From contig JASMLX010000047.1 in NCBI GenBank assembly GCA_030748495.1, forward strand, positions 1-45,069: a DNA stretch of 45,069 nt. The letters run 5' to 3'. Below, one piece after another: positions 16,275 through 25,521 of the stretch (positions within the stretch are counted from its first letter, which is position 1; each line of letters begins with the position of its first letter). Source of the DNA: Candidatus Poribacteria bacterium. Its GTDB lineage: Bacteria; Poribacteria; WGA-4E; UBA9662. The notes beneath the pieces are model-generated. The model made no database searches, was not told where the DNA came from, and saw only the letters and a list, made by a program, of their open reading frames with translations. The translations under genes and the position numbers were made by a program.

Positions 16275-17102
16275 TCAGACCAGTTTTTGCTGTAAAAAAC
16301 CGATACACTCCGCGACTTCCGACTCTTTCAAGCCGTGTAATAGCAACGGCCCATTGTAGCCAACCTGTCGCAGTAGTCCTATATAGTGGTCGTAATCCAG
16401 CAGTCCTTTTCCCGCCGGTCGATTGCCGGCTTCACCATCCTGGTCCAAATCCTTGGCATGAGCTAGCGCAATATCGTCTCCCAAAAGATCGAAAGCTTGG
16501 TCTAAAACCTGATGCATTGTAACTAACTCTCCGCGATGGAAAATATTGGCCCCATCCATTACAACTTTCAGGTTGTCAGACTGCATCTCGTCAATCAATT
16601 GACGCCCTCTTCGGGCTGAGTCAATGATGTTTGAAACCTCCGGCTCAAAGGCTAAAATCACCTTTTGCTCTTCTGCCAATGGCAACGCTTGACTAACCGA
16701 TTGACATAAATCTCGCCAGGCTTCGGTTGTATCATTATCGGTATGTCGTCGCCACATATTTTCCGGATCTCTGGTGCCCATACAAAGGGTAATTACCGAG
16801 GTACCCAAATCCCGACAGGCCTCGATCATTACTTTTAATCGTCGCAGACCATCCTGCCGAATTACGGGGTCAGGGTGCGCCATGTTATAAGTGCCAGAGA
16901 GACCAGACATGATCACCCCTTTAGCGGCTAACGTTTGTCGAACATTGTCACGAACCGACAGTGGAATCTCGTCCGGCATATTGGATAAACCTGTAGAGGT
17001 CAAACTAAACTGGACACAGCGTATTCCGTGTGCTCGAATACAGTCTAACTCTTCTTCCAGTGTCGGTCGGCTGATAGTCTTGGAGAGTATCCCAATTTCC
17101 AT
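16275..17102 (-). CDS. Sugar phosphate isomerase/epimerase (xylose isomerase-like TIM barrel)
   Basis: A 275-residue AP-endonuclease-2/IolE-type barrel. It starts EIGILSKTISRPTLEEELDCI, contains VQFSLTSTGLSN, LGTSVITLCMGTRD, the glutamate ligand strand VILAFEPEV, LKVVMDGANIFHRGE and ALAHAKDLDQDGE. It ends with the glutamate-bearing GPLLLHGLKESEV. These match the metal ligands E-D-H-E of the family. Members isomerise ketoses, inosose or hydroxypyruvate. The gene follows the UPF0261 gene on the same strand after 226 bases. Sugar catabolism with the Gfo/Idh/MocA enzyme is a reasonable guess but not shown by the sequence. Confidence 0.88.
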   Translation of the reverse strand: MEIGILSKTISRPTLEEELDCIRAHGIRCVQFSLTSTGLSNMPDEIPLSVRDNVRQTLAAKGVIMSGLSGTYNMAHPDPVIRQDGLRRLKVMIEACRDLGTSVITLCMGTRDPENMWRRHTDNDTTEAWRDLCQSVSQALPLAEEQKVILAFEPEVSNIIDSARRGRQLIDEMQSDNLKVVMDGANIFHRGELVTMHQVLDQAFDLLGDDIALAHAKDLDQDGEAGNRPAGKGLLDYDHYIGLLRQVGYNGPLLLHGLKESEVAECIGFLQQKLV

Positions 17103-17328
17103 TATTTTCCTCGATTTTGCCCGGGCTAGTGGAGTAGATGCCCAATTTCACCCCAGATCGGACTTAGCTTACTGGTTAGCTCAACACATTCAAAAGGCCA
17201 TAGCCAATATCGATTCTAAAATTAACAGTCGATAACAGAGGCTCGGAGTCACGAATCATATTTTTTCGTTTGAGGTGCTCTACTGGTGAATAAATTGTTA
17301 TTCATCATTATGGCTATATCTCCTGGAA

Positions 17329-18531
17329 TTAACCAATTAAATCCAGTAAAGCTTGGGCTGACTTCTCTGCAAACGCCTCATCGTTAATATGATTGTCCAA
17401 TTCCAGGATCTCGATGTCAGATCCGCTCAAGCCAGATCTTAAGTTATCGATCCATGCTGTTTCGGCTTCCGGGGAGTAGAACGGCTGCTCGGCCTTATCG
17501 ATGGCTGAAATGCCTTGTTTTGGGATCAGAACGGTCGTTGGCCCTTTGGCCGATCGAAGTTTTCGGGCCATAATTTGCCCTAGTTCAGCATTCTCGTCGA
17601 CGGTTGTTCTCATCAAGGTGACGTTGGGATTGTGTTGATAAAATTGGCGATCTTTGAACTGGTCGGGCACACTGTCTAGGGGACCGAAGTTGACCATATC
17701 CAAAGCACCAGGTGCGATAACTTGTGGGACTGAGTGGTTGCCAGCGGCTTCTAATCGATCTGGCCCCGCACTCAGAACCCCACCTACCAACTCATCAGCT
17801 AATTCGGTTGTGGTCACATCCAGCACTCCAGCGATAAAGCCACCACGAATTAGATCCTCCATAGCTCGTCCGCCAACACCGGTAGCATGAAAGACTAGCA
17901 CCTCATAGCCAGCCTCTTCTAGAATCTGACGGGCCTGGGTAACACAGGGTGTAGTGACTCCAAACATAGTAGCCGCAATCAGTGGTTTTTCTGTTATCGG
18001 TTCGGCTGTCGCTTGGGCCATGCCACAAATGGCACCAGCAGCATTCGTCAGAATCTGTCGAGAAATCGAGTTAATGCCAGCAATATCGACGACTGAGTAA
18101 AGCATGGCAATATCCTTTGCCTGAACGTAAGGGCTGGTATCACCAGAGGCCAGCGTAGAAACCATAACCTTTGGAATACCAACAGGCAATGATTGCATAG
18201 CAGCTGTACCGATCGTCGTCCCGGCTGAACCTCCCAGCGAAATTATACCGTCGACTTTCCCTTCTTGAAATAGGTTCGCAACCACTTGTGCCGCACCTTT
18301 TGCCATCAAGGTGATACTGTTACCTCTATCTGCTTCTTGACGTAGAGCCTGCAAAGAGGTGCCTGCCGCTTCAGCCACCTCGAAGGCGGAGACGTCTGGT
18401 GATAATACCGGATCACCTAAAATACCGGTATTAATGCAAACGGTTGTAAGTCCATTCGACTCAATTTGATCCTTGATATACTGAAATTCAGCTCCTTTGG
18501 TGTCGAGCGTTCCAACTAAGCAAACGGCCAT
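17329..18531 (-). CDS. UPF0261 / Tm-1-like ATP-binding protein
   Basis: A full-length 400-residue UPF0261 protein, related to the ATP-binding half of tomato Tm-1. The N-terminal CLVGTLDTKGAEFQYIKDQI, then GIISLGGSAGTTIGTAAM (about 95-112), KVMVSTLASGDTSPYV and SVVDIAGINSISRQIL are characteristic. The second domain holds EVLVFHATGVGGRAMEDL, GVLDVTTTELADELVGG and a late TTVLIPKQGISAID. The reaction is not established. In bacteria these genes often lie near isomerases and catabolic dehydrogenases, as here. AAGGAG precedes the ATG, and a TTGACA-type promoter lies 45-75 bases upstream. Confidence 0.93.
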   Translation of the reverse strand: MAVCLVGTLDTKGAEFQYIKDQIESNGLTTVCINTGILGDPVLSPDVSAFEVAEAAGTSLQALRQEADRGNSITLMAKGAAQVVANLFQEGKVDGIISLGGSAGTTIGTAAMQSLPVGIPKVMVSTLASGDTSPYVQAKDIAMLYSVVDIAGINSISRQILTNAAGAICGMAQATAEPITEKPLIAATMFGVTTPCVTQARQILEEAGYEVLVFHATGVGGRAMEDLIRGGFIAGVLDVTTTELADELVGGVLSAGPDRLEAAGNHSVPQVIAPGALDMVNFGPLDSVPDQFKDRQFYQHNPNVTLMRTTVDENAELGQIMARKLRSAKGPTTVLIPKQGISAIDKAEQPFYSPEAETAWIDNLRSGLSGSDIEILELDNHINDEAFAEKSAQALLDLIG

Positions 18532-18575
18532 ATCTTTCTCCTTTGTTTGATTCCTGTTTGGTAGATCTAGCTTCT

Positions 18576-18604
18576 ATTCTTGCACGATAGCGAGTTTTTG
18601 TCAA
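18576..18604 (-). promoter_or_regulatory. Sigma-70 promoter of the UPF0261 gene
   Basis: On the minus strand a perfect TTGACA is followed after 17 bases by AAGAAT, with a predicted start near 18569. It is one half of a divergent promoter pair in the 146-base gap to the lipoprotein gene. Confidence 0.5.
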
Positions 18605-18621
18605 GCCTACGAATAAAGGTC

Positions 18622-18650
18622 TTGATTGACTCTCCTTTTTTTGCTATACT
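18622..18650 (+). promoter_or_regulatory. Sigma-70 promoter of the lipoprotein/barrel/DUF2851 trio
   Basis: TTGATT and TATACT are separated by 17 bases on the plus strand, with a predicted start near 18657, about 20 bases before the TTG start codon. Confidence 0.6.
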
Positions 18651-18677
18651 GACAGTTGTTGATTAGAGGGGAACATA

Positions 18678-19964
18678 TTGAAACGCTTAATAAGAATCTA
18701 TCTCCTCTCCTGTCTTGGTTTCCTGCTTTTCGGTTGTGGGATTTCCAACTACGACCGGGGACAGGAGTTTCTAGCCCAGGAGGAATTGAAAGCCGCTGCT
18801 GACTACTTTACCGCTGCAACAGAAGAGAACGTGGGAGCAGACGAGGCTCATCGTGAACTTGGCATCACTTACTATCGCGGGCGATTCTTTCCGCAAGCAG
18901 TGACACATCTCCAGATTGCTTCTGAGACCCTAAAAGATGAAAGAACCGCATTGTACCAAGGTATGGCATTGGAGCAAAACCAGAAGTATGAGCAGGCCAT
19001 CGGCGCTTATGAAGAATTTTCTGTCCTCAACGACTCACCAGAAATCGGCTACCAAATAAGGGCGCGTTTAGCCCACCTGCGCAACCAACACTTGATTCAA
19101 TCGGCCAAACAGGCGATTCAGGCCGAAAGCCAGATTGATCTGACCACTATTCCTGAGGATAAAGTCGCCGTTTATTACTTCGAACTACTGTCGGGTCGTG
19201 ATGACCTTGTACCACTTCAAAAGGCGATTAGTACGCTGGTTATCAGCGATTTGGAAAAGGTCAGAGGGATAAGTGTCCTTCCACGCCTACAATTGCAACG
19301 AATGTTGGATCAAATGCGCCTTCAGCAGGATGCCGTGTTCAACCAAGAAACCAAAAACCGAGTTGGTCGACTTTTGGGTGTATCTAACGTTTGTGTCGGA
19401 ACAATTGAAGGATTAGCGGACCTAGATCTTCGACTCAGTACCTCAGTTGTCAAAGTTAAAGCTGGTGATATTGACGCCGTCAGCGTTCAGCAGGGAGCAG
19501 AGAGCGATTTTTTTGATCTACAAAAGTCGATGGTTCTCGACATTCTGGACGCAGTGGGCGTCACATTAACTGAGAGGCAGAAGCGAGTTCTCAATCGTCG
19601 AGAAACGGAAAATTTATCCGCCCTGATTGCCTATGGTCGTGGTCTATCAGCCAGTGACAAAAGTGATTTCGTCGCAGCTGAACAGTATTTTAAGCTATCA
19701 CTGAAAGAAGATCCGACTTTTCAACTCGCGTTACGGGAGCTAGATTACGTTCGATTATTGGCAGAGGCACAAGAGCAGAGTTTGACGCAAATTGAGGAAC
19801 TGGCGATGGAGAGTGCTAAATCTAGGGCGGCTCGACAACAGCGGCTAAACCGGATGAACCAAGCCCTTTCACGACAATTCATTCCGCCCACCGCTGCCGA
19901 CTCACCGAGAGAGGGTGATATTGATCCACCCAAGAGCGAAATCCAAATTGTCGTGAAGAACTAG
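18678..19964 (+). CDS. TPR lipoprotein with a CsgG/FlgO-like domain
   Basis: The start is TTG, supported by GAGGGGA five to six bases upstream. The 428-residue product has a type II signal ending in the lipobox L17-F-G-C20, so it is lipid-anchored. Residues 25-135 form about three tetratricopeptide repeats (EELKAAADYFTAATEE, AVTHLQIASETL, YEQAIGAYEEFSVL). Residues 160-280 read KVAVYYFELLSGRDDLVPLQ, VISDLEKVRGISVLPRLQLQ, VGRLLGVSNVCVGTIEGL, the pattern of the TolB-like/CsgG/FlgO fold. A last helical repeat and a Q/R-rich coiled tail follow. It overlaps neither neighbour and ends 16 bases before the barrel gene. A role in an outer-membrane assembly or secretion complex is likely but unproven. 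Confidence 0.85.
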   Translation: MKRLIRIYLLSCLGFLLFGCGISNYDRGQEFLAQEELKAAADYFTAATEENVGADEAHRELGITYYRGRFFPQAVTHLQIASETLKDERTALYQGMALEQNQKYEQAIGAYEEFSVLNDSPEIGYQIRARLAHLRNQHLIQSAKQAIQAESQIDLTTIPEDKVAVYYFELLSGRDDLVPLQKAISTLVISDLEKVRGISVLPRLQLQRMLDQMRLQQDAVFNQETKNRVGRLLGVSNVCVGTIEGLADLDLRLSTSVVKVKAGDIDAVSVQQGAESDFFDLQKSMVLDILDAVGVTLTERQKRVLNRRETENLSALIAYGRGLSASDKSDFVAAEQYFKLSLKEDPTFQLALRELDYVRLLAEAQEQSLTQIEELAMESAKSRAARQQRLNRMNQALSRQFIPPTAADSPREGDIDPPKSEIQIVVKN

Positions 19965-19980
19965 GTTGCAAGGAGTAATT

Positions 19981-21150
19981 ATGCAGAGGCAATACTTTTT
20001 TATTGTACCGATTTTACTGGTCTTGCTAATTTGTACACACGCTCGTTTGACCGAGGCCCAGCAATTGAGCAGGCCATCGCTGATAACCCGTCGTATGAAT
20101 ATTTCATCGACACCGAATTTCCAAAGTTGGCAACTGACGGATCACTCCAAACGGACCCAGACCTTAATGACCCAATTCGCGGTGCCGTGGAATTTGAATC
20201 TTGCGCTCTCTAGCCGGACTCAAGTGCAATTAACCCAATACCATGTTCGCTCCGATTTCCAGATTGGGAGTGTTGGCGATCAAGCCGATATTGAACGCAT
20301 AGATCTGCAGGGCTTCGGGGATGTTCGAGCCAAACTATCGCATGCAGTTTCAGACAGTTTTCTAATTTTAGTTGGTGCAAGTTTACCAATAGGGAGACGT
20401 GATCTCAACCGCGATGAAAGTTTAGTATCTGCGGCCCTATTTAACCAATCTCTCGATTTTGGTGTGGGGCGGCTCGGCGAAGGGACAGCTTTCGACTTTG
20501 GTTCAGGCTATGTTCACTCCCTTTCCAATGCCACTATTAGTTTAGGGGCTAACTATCTGTATAGAGGTAGCTATCAAAAAGATCACCTAACTGCTATCAG
20601 TGAAAATCCAGTTTATGATCCGGGTCAGGAGTTTAGCTTGGCTGCGGGGATCGACGTCGGAAAAGAGACGTTCCAGTTTCGAAGTGATGCTGTTTATACC
20701 TATCATACTGCTGAAACCTTAGATCAACAGAATTACTTTCACCAAGGACCAAATCTGTTGTTGGATACAGGTTTAGCCTACAAGAAGCACCGAATTCAGC
20801 TTGAAATCTTTGGACAATACCTGCAACATTGGAGCAGTAGACGACCGGATCTGGAGGGAGATTTTGATATTCTCATTCGTGATCTGAATAATCGACTGGT
20901 TTATGGCATCTCGGCCAACTATCGGATCGGGCAGCGAACCTCAGTCTTTGGATCGGTTTCCGACAAACTAATCCGTACCCACGACAACCGAAAATTTGCC
21001 GCTATCAGGGCCTACGACTTGAATCTTTTTTGCCGGATTGCTACAGGACTTGGATTTACCACCGGGATTAAGATCTCAGATGGCCAGATTAAACAGCGGG
21101 TTAATCTCACCGGCCTCAGTACCTACGCCACTTTAACCACGGGGTTCTAA
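19981..21150 (+). CDS. Putative outer-membrane beta-barrel protein
   Basis: About 389 residues from the ATG at 19981. This start is favoured by AAGGAG five bases upstream; an in-frame TTG lies 15 bases earlier. The signal peptide (FFIVPILLVLLICTHARLTEA) is followed by many amphipathic alternating strands: LALSSRTQVQLTQYHVR, GDVRAKLSHAVSDSFLILVG, NATISLGANYLYRG and TSVFGSVSDKLIRTH. The protein ends in aromatic Phe (TTGF), as barrel proteins do. It resembles the transporter-like or DUF3187 type barrels but I cannot name a family with certainty. It lies directly between the lipoprotein and DUF2851 genes in one operon, so it may be the membrane partner of the lipoprotein. Confidence 0.75.
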   Translation: MQRQYFFIVPILLVLLICTHARLTEAQQLSRPSLITRRMNISSTPNFQSWQLTDHSKRTQTLMTQFAVPWNLNLALSSRTQVQLTQYHVRSDFQIGSVGDQADIERIDLQGFGDVRAKLSHAVSDSFLILVGASLPIGRRDLNRDESLVSAALFNQSLDFGVGRLGEGTAFDFGSGYVHSLSNATISLGANYLYRGSYQKDHLTAISENPVYDPGQEFSLAAGIDVGKETFQFRSDAVYTYHTAETLDQQNYFHQGPNLLLDTGLAYKKHRIQLEIFGQYLQHWSSRRPDLEGDFDILIRDLNNRLVYGISANYRIGQRTSVFGSVSDKLIRTHDNRKFAAIRAYDLNLFCRIATGLGFTTGIKISDGQIKQRVNLTGLSTYATLTTGF

Positions 21151-21152
21151 CC

Positions 21153-22517
21153 GTGACAGACCTCGGCGACGTGGACGAAACCCTCGTTCAACGGCTGTGG
21201 CAAGATCAACGTTTCTTTGATTTTAATCTCTGTGCAACTGATGGCCGCTTGATCCAGATCCTAAAAGCGGGCCAGTCTAACAGTGGCGAAGGGCCTGACT
21301 TTAGCCAGGCCGAGCTTATCATTGATGGTCAGCACCTGACCGGCCAGATTGAAATCCACGTTAAATCCTCTGATTGGTATAAACACCGGCATCATCTTGA
21401 CCTGAATTACGACGGTGTTGTACTACACGTTGTCTTTTATGACGACGATCTCAACCTACGCACTCGGCTACAGAACGGTCAGCACGTTCCAACGCTTGAG
21501 CTACGTCCTCGCATCGATCTTCCGATGGGAGATCTATTGGCTTATAAGCAAGAGGTTGAGGCTTTCGATGCATATTGCCAGGTAACTGGTCGGCGGTTGA
21601 ATGTGGATCGAGTAGCCGAACTGCTCGAGCGACTCGGTCAAGAACGGTTAGTTTCCAAGGCGGAGTCGATATCAGTCTTAAGCCAACAGCCGATAGACTT
21701 TGACCAACTCTACTACGAAGCGGTGATGGAAGGATTGGGATACTCACAGAATCGGAAGCCGTTCCGTGAACTGGCTCAACGGGTTCCATATCTCCAGATT
21801 TCAACCCACGACCCGCTCACAATCCAAGCCATCTTATTGGGAGCGGCGAGGTTGTTGGAGATAGGCCCATCACACTTGCCAGAAGCCGACCAAAAACACG
21901 TTTCCCAATTAATCAATCTCTGGCAATCTTTTACCACAAGGACTGATCAGATGCAGAAAGCTCAGTGGCGTCTGGCGGTTCGTCCTGCTAATAGTCCCTA
22001 CCGTCGATTGGCGGCTATTTCCCATTTAGTGGCCGGGCAAGAATCCTTTTTTGCTAACTGCTTATCTTTACTGGTTCAGGTAGAAGATCTCAGCCGGCGA
22101 AACCTAACTCGTATTCGCCGAAAGTTGTCGGCTCTCTTTACCTCAGTTGCAGATCCATACTGGCAAAATCGGTTTGGGTTCGGAAAAATCAAAAAAGAGG
22201 AATTACTTATCGGAAAGAATCGGGCAGCAGATCTATTGGTCAATGCAATTTTCTCGCTGGCGTATCTGTGGGCTCAAGAAAACCAGGATTCGAAACTGCA
22301 AGCGACTGTCGAAGCGCTTTACGCCAGCCAACCCAAACTGCAAGATAATCAGGTCACTCGTCAGGTTTTAGATCGGATTTTCAGTGAAGAGCAACCCGCC
22401 AAATCCATTTCACCTAACGCTAAAAAACAGCAGGGAATGATCAAGCTTTATCAGGATTTTTGTGCGGCCAAGTCCTGCGAAATCTGCCCGATTGTCTACG
22501 GAGGAGGAGTAGATTAA
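21153..22517 (+). CDS. DUF2851 family protein
   Basis: A 454-residue DUF2851 protein starting with GTG two bases after the barrel stop. The family-typical N-terminal half is clear: ETLVQRLWQDQRFF, GQSNSGEGPDFSQAELIIDG, then TGQIEIHVKSSDWYKHRHH with D/NYDGVVLHVVFYDD. The first of these resembles a restriction-endonuclease-like fold with G-E-G-P-D-F, x-I-E-I-H and HVV strands (inference). The C-terminus ends in CAAKSCEICPI, the conserved cysteine cluster of this family. The function of DUF2851 is unknown. The close spacing to two envelope genes is of note because this protein itself has no export signal. Confidence 0.9.
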   Translation: MTDLGDVDETLVQRLWQDQRFFDFNLCATDGRLIQILKAGQSNSGEGPDFSQAELIIDGQHLTGQIEIHVKSSDWYKHRHHLDLNYDGVVLHVVFYDDDLNLRTRLQNGQHVPTLELRPRIDLPMGDLLAYKQEVEAFDAYCQVTGRRLNVDRVAELLERLGQERLVSKAESISVLSQQPIDFDQLYYEAVMEGLGYSQNRKPFRELAQRVPYLQISTHDPLTIQAILLGAARLLEIGPSHLPEADQKHVSQLINLWQSFTTRTDQMQKAQWRLAVRPANSPYRRLAAISHLVAGQESFFANCLSLLVQVEDLSRRNLTRIRRKLSALFTSVADPYWQNRFGFGKIKKEELLIGKNRAADLLVNAIFSLAYLWAQENQDSKLQATVEALYASQPKLQDNQVTRQVLDRIFSEEQPAKSISPNAKKQQGMIKLYQDFCAAKSCEICPIVYGGGVD

Positions 22518-22551
22518 GCTACCCCTTACCGATCAGATGACAGTCCAGAAA

Positions 22552-23808
22552 TTAGGGGTTTACAACGGTCCCTAAAAAAAGTAAACTGCTAGTCCACTGA
22601 TCCTCAATAGCAAAAAAGAACGGGCGGTTGGCAATAAAACGCAATCGATTCGGCTGAATAGCGGTGGTGCGGATCTGAACCGAAGTCACCGCCGCCGCTT
22701 CTGTACCTTCCTCAGCGACTTCGATGTAGCTTTTGTGCTTCACTTCCTCGATGTGAAGGTCAGACGGTTGCTGGCTAATCCGGCTAAAATCGGCTTGATT
22801 GGGGATAAACGCGGTCTTCATACCAAGATCGGACAAATAAGGATTGAGTCTGGTTTCATATTCGATCTTGAATCGTGGCAAGGCAATATCGCCCTGTTGC
22901 TGTTGAAACTCCGATTGCCACTGATTCCAATTGTCAATGGTCAGGTTTCTAATCAACGTTTTTAACGGTAGGTCAGCGTTGGGTAGAAAAACGTACATAC
23001 CCAGCCGACCGTTATCATAGGGCAACCGGATCACTTGAAATTCCTTCCCACGATAAGCAGCATACTTACCTGTTTGCGACATCATTTGCACCTTTTTGGT
23101 CGAACCATCACTTAGGAAGAAATCTTGTTCCCTTGTTTTTTTTGGATCAAAGGCCGTGGTCCAGTCTCCTTTAAAATAGATGGCATTGATCAAAAACAGA
23201 ATAGTATGAGCGCCGACCTGATCTACAATTTTCTCAATTTTTCCGTTGGTATTGTCGCTGACCCACCGATTGATAGTCGCAGTTGCTTGTGGGTCAGTAA
23301 AGTTCAGCTGACGCAGCGTGGCATTGAAATAGTCGCTGTTGGTTTGTAAAAAAGCTGGCTGAAACTCAATATCTTCTCTGCCCCAAAGCGAATTGGCGAT
23401 CTGAAGTTTCACCTGTGGTGAGATGACCTGCAGGCTCTTTTGTAAGTTGGCGAAATCAGCGTTGACCGATTCTAAGTCCCGACGGGGAAAAGCCAGTGTT
23501 TGCGCTATCTCCTGTTGGGTTATGCCAACAGCACCATTCATGGTCATCGTTAAAGCAGTGGAGATGCTTAGGGGTGAAACAAAGAGGTTTTTGTTCGACT
23601 GGTAAATCTGCTGGAAGAGTTGAAAGCCAAATCTGGTGTTCGCAAGAACCGTTTCGTTATTGGCATCCAATTGCCGCGCCGCATTCGTAACATCTGCAAT
23701 CTGCAATATCTCGCTCATGCTAGAACAACTCGATAATCCGGTCATCAAAACTAATGAGCAGGCCAACCACACGCGCCATTTGCCACCTATTGTGAACCAC
23801 ATTATCAT
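22552..23808 (-). CDS. Serpin (lipoprotein-type serine or cysteine protease inhibitor)
   Basis: A full serpin domain behind a lipoprotein signal. The signal ends in L25-S-S-C28, so the inhibitor is probably tethered on the periplasmic or outer face of a membrane. Landmarks are NLFVSPLSISTALTMTMNGA, the shutter, FLINAIYFKGDWTTAFDPKKT, VIRLPYDNGRLGMYVFLPN and RFIANRPFFFAI. The reactive-loop hinge EEGTEAAAVT has small residues at P14-P9, which predicts an inhibitory serpin that inserts its loop. Counting from the hinge puts P1 near Thr-Thr-Ala, with an Arg two or three residues before. The target protease is unknown. The ATG directly follows the RNase J stop (TAAATG), so translation is coupled. 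Confidence 0.92.
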   Translation of the reverse strand: MIMWFTIGGKWRVWLACSLVLMTGLSSCSSMSEILQIADVTNAARQLDANNETVLANTRFGFQLFQQIYQSNKNLFVSPLSISTALTMTMNGAVGITQQEIAQTLAFPRRDLESVNADFANLQKSLQVISPQVKLQIANSLWGREDIEFQPAFLQTNSDYFNATLRQLNFTDPQATATINRWVSDNTNGKIEKIVDQVGAHTILFLINAIYFKGDWTTAFDPKKTREQDFFLSDGSTKKVQMMSQTGKYAAYRGKEFQVIRLPYDNGRLGMYVFLPNADLPLKTLIRNLTIDNWNQWQSEFQQQQGDIALPRFKIEYETRLNPYLSDLGMKTAFIPNQADFSRISQQPSDLHIEEVKHKSYIEVAEEGTEAAAVTSVQIRTTAIQPNRLRFIANRPFFFAIEDQWTSSLLFLGTVVNP

Positions 23809-25521
23809 TTAGTTTTCTATGTCTGTATCTTTTTCCTCTAACCTGGAAATCGATGGTAGAATGATCGGGGTCCGACCAGTTTGACCTTTTAGAAACCGTC
23901 GCAGTACAGCCCGAGTTTCCTCTTGCAACTTTTCGGTGTTGTTCTTAGCCTCCAAGCTTAAGCCATCAATCAGACTGGTGATAATTTGCTTAGCTTCGTT
24001 GAGTAGATCCTCCGAAGCGTCAATGTGGACAAATCCACGGGTGACTAAATCGAGGTCAGTTACCAGTTGGCCTTTATTATTGAGAACAATTACTAGCACA
24101 ACAATACCGTCACCGGCTAACTGACGACGATCATACAAAACGATATCGGTTTTAAACTCAATTTTTCCATCAATAAAAACCGAACCCGATGACACTTGGC
24201 CATCCAGGTAACACCCTTTAGGCGTTAGGCAGACCCGGTCGCCATTTTCGGCCACTATGATATTTTTTTTGGAAACGCCGGTCGATTCAGCCAATTCGGC
24301 ATGCTGTACCAGATGAGCGTATTCACCGTGCAACGGAATGAAACATCTCGGCTGTATCAGATTGAGCATCAGTTTTAGGTCTTCGTAGGCGCCATGGCCT
24401 GATACATGTACATTGGCGTTATTTTCGTGGATTACGTGAGCCCCTCGTCTCAGCAAATTATTAACTATTTCGCCAATTGCCCGCTCGTTACCTGGAATCT
24501 GTCGTGCCGAAATCACGACGGTATCACCCGTTTCTATCTTTAGCATGGAGTGGTTGTCGGCTGCCATCAGTGCCATTGCCGATCGTGGTTCACCTTGGCT
24601 TCCGGTAGAAAGAATAGCCACTTCATGCGGTGCAAACCGGTTAACCTCTTTAAGATCAATCAACAAGTGGGGCGGCACCTTTAAATATCCAAGTTCAGAG
24701 GCGGTACGGATATTACCAACCATAGATCTACCTGCTATCGCCACCAATCGACGGTGGACAACAGCCAGATCTATAAACTGCTGAATCCGATGCAAGCTGG
24801 AGGAAAAGGTGCATAAAAATAAGCGATTTTCTGCAGCACGAAAGATCTGGTCTACATCGGCGAAAATGCTATTTTCTGCTGGTGAAAAACCGGCACGGTC
24901 AATATTGGTGCTATCCGAAAGGAGAAGATCCACCCCTTTTGCCCCTATGGTCGCCAGTTTGTGTAAATCCGCCGGTTGCTGATTGATTGATGTTTGATCG
25001 AGTTTGAAATCGCTAGTGTGGACAATCGTCCCGGCAGGAGAATGAATGGCCAGCGCAACCGCAGCGGGTATACTATGAGTAACCGGGATAAACTCAATGG
25101 TAAAACAACCCAGTTCTAGCGGTTGATCAACGGTAATGGTATTGAGTTCGGCTTGGCCAAGTAGCTGATATTCCCGCAACCGACCAGCAGCTAAAGCCAG
25201 CGTTAGTTCGGTGCTATAAACCGGAATGTTAATTTCTCTCAGCAGAAAACTCAACCCCCCCATATGATCTTCGTGTGCATGGGTGATGATTACACCCCGA
25301 ATCTTATCTCGATTCTCGATCAGATAGGTAATATCGTTGACAATCAGATCAATTCCAGGAGTATGCGTTTCCGGAAACATGATTCCTACATCGACGATAA
25401 TCAGATCGTCACCGCATTCATAGACCATCATGTTTTTGCCAAACTCGCCCAATCCACCTAATGGAATGATTGAAACTGAATTGGAGGAGGAAATTACTTG
25501 TTCTTGTAAATTGCTGGACAT
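23809..25521 (-). CDS. rnj: Ribonuclease J
   Basis: A 570-residue beta-CASP metallo-beta-lactamase RNase with both endo- and 5'-exonuclease activity in its family, central to mRNA decay where RNase E is absent. It reads VSIIPLGGLGEFGKNMMVYE, the zinc motif THAHEDHMGG, PVTHSIPAAVALAI, HTSDFKLD, LLLSDSTN, the beta-CASP motifs FSSSLHRIQQ and NVHVSGHGAYEDL, and the late LHGEYAHLVQH. The C-terminal RNase J domain (SSGSVFIDG onwards) is present. The nearest AGGAG is about 17 bases from the ATG. Serpin follows with no gap. The group is separated from leuS by 69 bases with no clear terminator. Confidence 0.95.
   Translation of the reverse strand: MSSNLQEQVISSSNSVSIIPLGGLGEFGKNMMVYECGDDLIIVDVGIMFPETHTPGIDLIVNDITYLIENRDKIRGVIITHAHEDHMGGLSFLLREINIPVYSTELTLALAAGRLREYQLLGQAELNTITVDQPLELGCFTIEFIPVTHSIPAAVALAIHSPAGTIVHTSDFKLDQTSINQQPADLHKLATIGAKGVDLLLSDSTNIDRAGFSPAENSIFADVDQIFRAAENRLFLCTFSSSLHRIQQFIDLAVVHRRLVAIAGRSMVGNIRTASELGYLKVPPHLLIDLKEVNRFAPHEVAILSTGSQGEPRSAMALMAADNHSMLKIETGDTVVISARQIPGNERAIGEIVNNLLRRGAHVIHENNANVHVSGHGAYEDLKLMLNLIQPRCFIPLHGEYAHLVQHAELAESTGVSKKNIIVAENGDRVCLTPKGCYLDGQVSSGSVFIDGKIEFKTDIVLYDRRQLAGDGIVVLVIVLNNKGQLVTDLDLVTRGFVHIDASEDLLNEAKQIITSLIDGLSLEAKNNTEKLQEETRAVLRRFLKGQTGRTPIILPSISRLEEKDTDIEN

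Noticed and set aside
17287..17304. AT-rich inverted repeat (TGAATAA / TTATTCA) after the UPF0261 gene
   Set aside because: Seven mostly A-T pairs without a following T-run are expected by chance in such sequence.
22518..22560. Possible shared bidirectional terminator between the convergent DUF2851 and serpin genes
   Set aside because: The only inverted match (ACCCCT / AGGGGT) is six bases with a 29-base loop and no T-run, and one arm is the serpin stop region.
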